DNA from: Fidelibacterota bacterium
GTDB lineage: Bacteria; Marinisomatota; Marinisomatia; Marinisomatales; S15-B10
DNA length: 64,000 bases
Direction of reading: 5' to 3'
Assembly (NCBI GenBank): GCA_002715465.1
Contig: PAYY01000007.1
Coordinates: forward strand, 228,475 to 292,474
Position numbers and translations under genes: made by a program. Within the stretch, counting starts at the first letter, position 1, and each line of letters begins with the position of its first letter. The notes under the pieces were generated by a model that was not told the origin of the DNA, did not search any database, and was given only the letters and a program-made list of their open reading frames with translations. Shown here piece by piece: positions 62,889 to 64,000 of this stretch.

Positions 62889-64000
62889 TAATTATAGATT
62901 AGGAATTGGATTTATTGGGGGTGGATTTATTACTCGTTTCCATATCCAATCACTGCTTTCAGTACGAGATTGTGATGTTGTAGGGGTAATGTCTCGAACA
63001 AAGCAGGCAGCCGAAACCTCTGCCGCTTTGGCAAGATTAGTTGGGGTTGGTAATAATGCTAAAGCCTATTCTTCTATCACGGATATGATTGCTGACCCAA
63101 ATATTCATGCGTTATGGATATGTTCACCAAACTTTAGTAGGATAGAGACGATGGAAGAGATCGCACATGCAATAGAAACAGGGAAAGGTGAATTGATTGG
63201 TGTCGCTTGTGAAAAGCCTTTAGGTCGTAATGTGGCTGAAGCGACAAAAATGGTAAAACTTGCAAAGAGAATAGACTTATTAGATGGTTACCTAGAGAAT
63301 CAAGTCTTTGCTCCATCAATCACAAGGGGAAAGGAAATTATTTGGGAAAGGGGAGCTTCAACTACTGGTCCACCCTATCTAGCTCGAGCAGCTGAGGAAC
63401 ATAGTGGACCTCATAACCCATGGTTTTGGGAGGGGGAATTGCAGGGTGGAGGTGTAATAAATGATATGATGTGTCATGCGGTAGAAGAAGCTCGGTATAT
63501 GTTAACTCCACCAGGAGAGCCAAGGGAATTTTTAACCCCTATAAGTGTTAATGCTTATGCTTCATGCCTTAAATGGCAGCGCCCAAAATTTGCAAAAATT
63601 CTATCAGAAAAAAGTGGAGGAAAAACTGATTATTTAAAACGACCTTCAGAAGATTTTGGAAGATCATTAATTGAATATATTACTCCTAAGGGCGACAAGG
63701 TTGTAGTAGAAACTACTACATCATGGTGTTTTGTAGGTGCGGGACTTCGTTTAAGCATGGAACTTTTTGGCCCAGAGTATTCACTTTTTGTTAATTCTTT
63801 AGATTCCGATCTGAAGGTATTTTTCAGTAGAAATGTTAGAGGATCTGAAGGAGAGGATCTTGTAGAAAAACAAAATGCTGAATCAGGGGAGATGCCTGTT
63901 GTTAGCAACGAAGCTGATGCCTATGGATATGCTGCTGAGAACCGTCATATGGTTCAGTCTTTTCTGAAAGGAGAAAGACCAACTGAAAATTTTGATGATG
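62869..64000 (+). CDS. Gfo/Idh/MocA-family oxidoreductase, cut by the window end
   Basis: The first 377 codons of a cytoplasmic oxidoreductase, continuing past the window. From ATG 62869 the protein reads MKQKKNNNYRLGIGFIGGGF, with the Rossmann motif GFIGGGFITRFH. CEKPLGRN carries the catalytic lysine (EKP motif). GGGVINDMMCHAVEEARYML is the substrate-site helix with Asp and His. No signal peptide is present, so it could process intracellularly what the Tat-exported homologue makes outside. It overlaps the permease stop by 20 bases, showing one transcription unit. Confidence 0.88.
   Translation, partial: MKQKKNNNYRLGIGFIGGGFITRFHIQSLLSVRDCDVVGVMSRTKQAAETSAALARLVGVGNNAKAYSSITDMIADPNIHALWICSPNFSRIETMEEIAHAIETGKGELIGVACEKPLGRNVAEATKMVKLAKRIDLLDGYLENQVFAPSITRGKEIIWERGASTTGPPYLARAAEEHSGPHNPWFWEGELQGGGVINDMMCHAVEEARYMLTPPGEPREFLTPISVNAYASCLKWQRPKFAKILSEKSGGKTDYLKRPSEDFGRSLIEYITPKGDKVVVETTTSWCFVGAGLRLSMELFGPEYSLFVNSLDSDLKVFFSRNVRGSEGEDLVEKQNAESGEMPVVSNEADAYGYAAENRHMVQSFLKGERPTENFDD

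Noticed and set aside
1..64000. CRISPR arrays, insertion sequences, prophage or integration sites
   Set aside because: No regularly spaced repeats, transposase, integrase or phage structural genes were seen; the gene content is consistently chromosomal.

Overview
The window looks like a single AT-rich chromosomal segment of a Gram-negative bacterium in the Fibrobacterota-Chlorobiota-Bacteroidota (FCB) neighbourhood. A marine Marinimicrobia (SAR406)-like lineage is my best guess, inferred from gene content only. The clues are a secreted protein with a type IX-like C-terminal sorting domain (PNPFNPGT...), a PorV/FadL-like outer-membrane protein, two DUF5916 outer-membrane proteins, a DUF2480 protein in a SUF operon, a Bacteroidota-type GlmU-like protein and ferredoxin-dependent 2-oxoacid oxidation. 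Several genes appear to use TTG or GTG starts. I see no insertion sequence, prophage, CRISPR array or integration site.

Layout. 0-6.2 kb (+): PAP2 phosphatase, a stand-alone homocysteine methyltransferase, a MarR regulator, MutY with a complete Nudix box, PlsC, a decayed small membrane gene, then a tightly overlapping HAD / HemJ-like membrane / thioredoxin-like run. 6.2-10.8 kb (-): a DUF4097 surface protein, malate dehydrogenase, ribosomal proteins L27 and L21, and RNase G. 10.8-11.2 kb: a structured non-coding stretch with a possible rod-shaped RNA and a leader that ends in a terminator-like hairpin at the metH start. 11.2-16.6 kb (+): metH, cysQ-like, thyX. 16.6-19.1 kb (-): birA, a LysM lipoprotein, a DjlA-like co-chaperone. 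19.2-21.8 kb (+): a half-length GT9-like protein coupled to a GlmU-like protein, then a zinc-ribbon protein coupled to DUF3467. 21.9-26.8 kb (-): a CDF metal exporter, a sorted secreted protein, a remnant of an Fe-S oxidoreductase, etfA and etfB. 26.9-29.3 kb (+): DUF5916. 29.4-37.1 kb (-): a long SUF iron-sulfur operon (sufB-C-D-U-T-S, Rrf2 regulator, short DUF59, A-type carrier, mini DUF2480) followed by dCMP deaminase. 37.2-39.3 kb (-): eda, a mini carbonic-anhydrase-like gene and selD. 39.5-46.1 kb (+): korA, korB, fumC, PBP1a. 46.1-57.1 kb (-): LptF/G permease, tRNA-His, a 2-oxoglutarate/Fe(II) oxygenase, apt, mtnP, mtnA, an M20 amidohydrolase, the PorV-like protein, a Tyr-rich lipoprotein and an S9 peptidase. 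57.2-64 kb (+): DUF5916, DoxX, a Tat-exported Gfo/Idh oxidoreductase, an MFS permease and a second Gfo/Idh gene cut by the window edge.

The most striking observation is selD. The plain open frame begins only at the DDPF motif, but the same frame continues upstream through one TGA to an ATG at 38221. The TGA falls at the catalytic position (H-G-A-G-Sec-G-C-K), so selenophosphate synthetase here is very probably itself a selenoprotein, and the genome should carry selA, selB and selC elsewhere.

How the genes fit together. KorAB, FumC and Mdh are TCA-type steps. EtfAB has lost an adjacent Fe-S partner. The SUF operon would supply Fe-S clusters to MutY and other enzymes, and its SufS could also mobilise sulfur or selenium next to selD. 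MetH, the small homocysteine methyltransferase, MtnP, MtnA and Apt cover methionine synthesis and salvage. dCMP deaminase and ThyX cover dTMP synthesis.
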